From Tenuifilum thalassicum (lineage in GTDB: Bacteria > Bacteroidota > Bacteroidia > Bacteroidales > Tenuifilaceae), in the NCBI RefSeq assembly GCF_013265555.1, contig NZ_CP041345.1, positions 976,581 to 1,040,580 on the forward strand: a stretch of DNA of 64,000 nucleotides. The letters run 5' to 3'. The position numbers and the translations under genes are program-made. Below, piece after piece: positions 61,726 to 64,000 of the stretch; the first letter of the stretch is position 1; the number at the start of each line of letters is the position of its first letter. The notes beneath the pieces were generated by a model. The model did not search any database and had not been told where the DNA came from. It was given only the letters and a program-made list of their open reading frames with translations.

Positions 61726-62985
61726 ATGATATTACTATTTGGAAACGGAACCATCATATTAACCGCTATAGCAGTCTTCTTATTTATTATACTTTTGCTT
61801 GTGTCGGTTTTGCTATACGCAAAAAAGAAGCTAACCCCACAGGGTAAAGTAAAGATGGTTATCAATGATGAACGAACCATAGAGACAGAACCAGGTGGTA
61901 CCATACTTTCAACCCTATCTAATAATGGAGTTTTCTTACCTTCTGCCTGTGGTGGCGGGGGAACTTGTGGAATGTGTAAGTGTAGAGTGATTGAAGGGGG
62001 GGGAACAATACTTCCAACCGAGGTTGGTTTCTTTACCCGCAAGCAGCAAAATGATAAGTGGCGTTTAGGATGTCAGGTGAAAATCCGTGAGGATATAAAA
62101 ATTGAAGTACCCGAAGAAGTTCTTGGTATCAAGAAGTGGGAATGCGAGGTCATTTCAAATAAAAATGTGGCTACATTTATTAAGGAGTTTGTGGTTAAGC
62201 TACCTGAGGGCGAAAAGTTGAACTTCCGTTCTGGTGGATACATCCAAATTGATGTGCCTAAGTTAGAGGTAGACTTTGCAAAGGATATTTTTGTTGAGCC
62301 CGAGTTTCGCGATGAATGGGATAAATGGAAGATGTGGGATTTGAAGATGAAGAATACCGAGGAGACATTTAGGGCCTATTCTATGGCAAACCACCCAGCT
62401 GAGGATAACATTATCATGTTGAATGTACGTATTGCTACCCCGCCATGGGATAGAGAAAAAAATGCGTTCATGAATGTTAATCCAGGCGTATGCTCCAGCT
62501 ACATCTTCTCTCGCAAGCCAGGTGATAAGGTTATGATTTCGGGCCCTTACGGTGAATTCTTCATCAAGGATACCGATAATGAGATGATGTTTATTGGTGG
62601 TGGGGCAGGAATGGCGCCTATGCGCTCACATATATTCGACCAGTTCCTAACAAAAAAGACTACCCGTAAGGCTACTTTCTGGTATGGTGCCCGATCAAAA
62701 CGTGAAATTTTCTACGAGGAGCATTTCCGCAAGATTGAGGAGGAGTTCCCTAACTTCAAGTTTACCATAGCTCTTTCCGAGCCTAAACCTGAGGATAACT
62801 GGACAGGTTATGTTGGCTTCATTCACCAGGTTATTTACGATAACTATCTATCAAAGCATGAAGCTCCTGAGGATATCGAATACTACCTTTGCGGACCTCC
62901 TGCTATGAATGACGCAGTCCAAAAAATGCTTTACGATCTAGGAGTACCTGAAGAGATGATTGCATTTGACGATTTTGGTGGATAA
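61726..62985 (+). CDS. nqrF: Na+-NQR subunit F, NADH dehydrogenase subunit
   Basis: 419 residues: one N-terminal transmembrane helix, a 2Fe-2S ferredoxin domain ([16 protein letters not shown] and the distant Cys of LGCQVKI), then an FAD domain (RAYSMANHP) and an NADH domain ([15 protein letters not shown] and the end [13 protein letters not shown]). It oxidises NADH and passes electrons via FAD and the 2Fe-2S cluster into the complex. Last gene of the operon, followed by a perfect palindromic terminator. Confidence 0.96.
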   Translation: MILLFGNGTIILTAIAVFLFIILLLVSVLLYAKKKLTPQGKVKMVINDERTIETEPGGTILSTLSNNGVFLPSACGGGGTCGMCKCRVIEGGGTILPTEVGFFTRKQQNDKWRLGCQVKIREDIKIEVPEEVLGIKKWECEVISNKNVATFIKEFVVKLPEGEKLNFRSGGYIQIDVPKLEVDFAKDIFVEPEFRDEWDKWKMWDLKMKNTEETFRAYSMANHPAEDNIIMLNVRIATPPWDREKNAFMNVNPGVCSSYIFSRKPGDKVMISGPYGEFFIKDTDNEMMFIGGGAGMAPMRSHIFDQFLTKKTTRKATFWYGARSKREIFYEEHFRKIEEEFPNFKFTIALSEPKPEDNWTGYVGFIHQVIYDNYLSKHEAPEDIEYYLCGPPAMNDAVQKMLYDLGVPEEMIAFDDFGG

Positions 62986-63016
62986 CTAAATGTTTAACTT
63001 ATCTTAACTACTCTTT

Positions 63017-63044
63017 AACCCGCATTAGCTAATGCGGGTTTTAT
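63017..63044 (+). terminator. Terminator of the nqr operon
   Basis: A 24-nt perfect palindrome with arms AACCCGCATTAG and CTAATGCGGGTT (63017-63040), followed by TT and A. It lies 32 bp past the nqrF stop. Confidence 0.8.
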
Positions 63045-63049
63045 CTTTG

Positions 63050-63167
63050 CAGTGTAATCCGAAAGACAAAAAGTTTTCTCATAGGCTTTTGGTTTTAGAG
63101 TTAGGTTTAGGTTTGGTTTTAGGTTAAAGGTAACAAAATGGGGCTGAAAAGCCCCTTTTGTTTTTTT
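63050..63167 (+). ncRNA. Candidate small RNA ending in an orphan terminator
   Basis: A TATCTTTG box at 63042-63049 (perfect TAnnTTTG, but no clear TTG upstream) is followed by about 80 bp without a gene, with low-complexity GGTTTTAG/GGTTTAGG repeats, and then a strong terminator. No coding frame is visible. This is a prediction from the two signals only. Confidence 0.35.
63132..63167 (+). terminator. Strong terminator with GAAA loop
   Basis: ACAAAA and GGGGCT pair with AGCCCC and TTTTGT around a GAAA loop, followed by seven T (63161-63167). There is no gene directly before it on the plus strand after the nqr terminator. Confidence 0.85.
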
Positions 63168-63172
63168 AGCAA

Positions 63173-63280
63173 TTACTTAAGCTTATGGGTTACCATCTCT
63201 ACAACTATGGATAAAAGATTCATTCCATTTTTTGGGGAAACAAGATTATCTAACTCATCACTAGTAAACAATCTGTTCAT
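63173..63280 (-). CDS. Possible 35-residue peptide
   Basis: A minus-strand frame from ATG 63280 to TAA 63173 reads MNRLFTSDELDNLVSPKNG and then a hydrophobic-polar helix ending THKLK. It stops 6 bp from the bidirectional-looking terminator at 63132-63167, which supports it being expressed. I do not recognise it. The rest of 63281-63573 shows no gene or clear signal. Confidence 0.3.
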   Translation of the reverse strand: MNRLFTSDELDNLVSPKNGMNLLSIVVEMVTHKLK

Positions 63281-63573
63281 ATTGCATTATTTTGAATATA
63301 TAAGGTAGTTTTTTCTTGAGAACTGTCAATTTCGGAATAATTATAATTGAAATATAAAAACCTAATTTCAGAAAATTATTATCCCTTCTTAATTTGTTAA
63401 TGGATATTTAAAAACAGTGTTTTTATCATTTGTAAATTTAAGTAAATTAGCTATAATTGCGAAATGTGTAAAAATATGTTAAACTATGGCTATTTGTTTT
63501 GTAATGATAGTTTTAGCCAATGGAGGTGAATGTTTATTTAATTAAAATATATGTTAATCAAACTTAATCTGCA

Positions 63574-64000
63574 ATGAAAAAAATCTTATCCTTATTGCTA
63601 TTGTTGGCAGTTTTGCCTGTTGCATTAATTGCTCAAGATGGAACTACATGTGAAAATGCTCTCGATGCAGTTGTTGGAACGAATACAGCCGATTGTTCCA
63701 GCGGAGATCAATGGTTTAAGTATACTGCAACCCTTGATGGAGTTATGAAGGTTTCCACATGTGGTTTAACTAATGAAGACACATATGTTAAAGTATTCGA
63801 TGGTTGTGGAGGGCAAGAAATTGGGAGTAATGATGATTACTGCAATAGACAATCAGAGATAACTATTGATGTAATAAGCGGTGTAACATATTATATAGTT
63901 TGGGAGAACTGGTACACATCAGCTGTCTTTGATTGGACGATTGAGGAATATGAACCACAACCTGGTGAAACTTGCAATTCAGCATTAGATGCTTCCTCGG
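63574..64000 (+). CDS. Secreted repeat protein, N-terminal part (runs off the window)
   Basis: 142 codons are visible from ATG 63574. A signal peptide (MKKILSLLLLLAVLPVALIAQ) is quoted here only as its end PVALIAQ. A Cys-containing domain follows: TCENALDAVVGTNTADC, then QWFKYTATLDGVMKVSTC and TYYIVWENW. At the window edge a second copy begins (ETCNSALDASS). Such PPC-like domains in tandem are typical of large T9SS-exported surface proteins. The sorting domain, if present, lies outside the window. Confidence 0.75.
   Translation, partial: MKKILSLLLLLAVLPVALIAQDGTTCENALDAVVGTNTADCSSGDQWFKYTATLDGVMKVSTCGLTNEDTYVKVFDGCGGQEIGSNDDYCNRQSEITIDVISGVTYYIVWENWYTSAVFDWTIEEYEPQPGETCNSALDASS

Noticed and set aside
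61254-62042. A 262-codon open frame on the minus strand across nqrE and nqrF
   Set aside because: It is antisense to two clear nqr genes, with Pro/Ser-rich composition and no recognisable domain.

Overview
The window comes from a low-GC Bacteroidota genome, probably a Bacteroidales-like relative. The evidence is type IX secretion and gliding genes (porV, porU, gldJ, a PorP/SprF protein, the T9SS plug protein), a complete Na+-NQR operon, absence of obvious Shine-Dalgarno sequences, and promoters of the Bacteroidota form (TTG, 18-20 nt, TAnnTTTG).

Layout. 1-4.3 kb: end of an alginate/uronate catabolic cluster (KdgF-like cupin, MFS uronate transporter, SDR reductase, KdgK, KdgA). 4.3-12 kb: alaS, two tandem M23 peptidases, a MerR-like regulator, Nif3, a zinc-ribbon coiled-coil protein and a lipoprotein. 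12-14.2 kb: lemA with two TPM-domain genes. 14.4-23 kb: a type II-C CRISPR-Cas locus. 23-40 kb: hutU, small redox/CoA-binding genes, ispF, T9SS genes, murF, a nitronate monooxygenase, a FetAB-like ABC pair, a PLP racemase and an acetyltransferase. 40.2-43.5 kb: an island of small outer-membrane barrel genes and a GIY-YIG nuclease, bracketed by tRNA-Val fragments and tandem repeats. 43.6-57 kb: folC, phoH, sixA, ppk1, ppx, mtaB, an M16 lipoprotein peptidase, a caspase-like lipoprotein and the plug protein. 57-63 kb: nqrABCDEF. The window ends inside a secreted repeat protein.

The CRISPR locus is the most unusual part. A tracrRNA is encoded divergently just upstream of cas9. The operon cas9-RAYT-cas1-cas2 carries a REP-associated Y1 transposase between cas9 and cas1, with a 31-33 nt REP-like palindrome at each of three gene junctions and a fourth in frame inside the transposase. 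The array has thirteen 46-nt repeats, thirteen 30-nt spacers and a decayed fourteenth repeat. Read as crRNA (leftward), every intact repeat contains a full Bacteroidota promoter (TTG, 18 nt, TATCTTTG), so each spacer may be transcribed from its own repeat, as in Neisseria but with a different promoter type. A terminator facing leftward lies between the array and cas2. To the right, an ATPase gene is bracketed by two copies of a junction made of a decayed II-C repeat, a 32-nt spacer-like stretch and a sequence resembling a type I-C repeat.

All functional calls come from reading motifs and gene order; no database search was possible.
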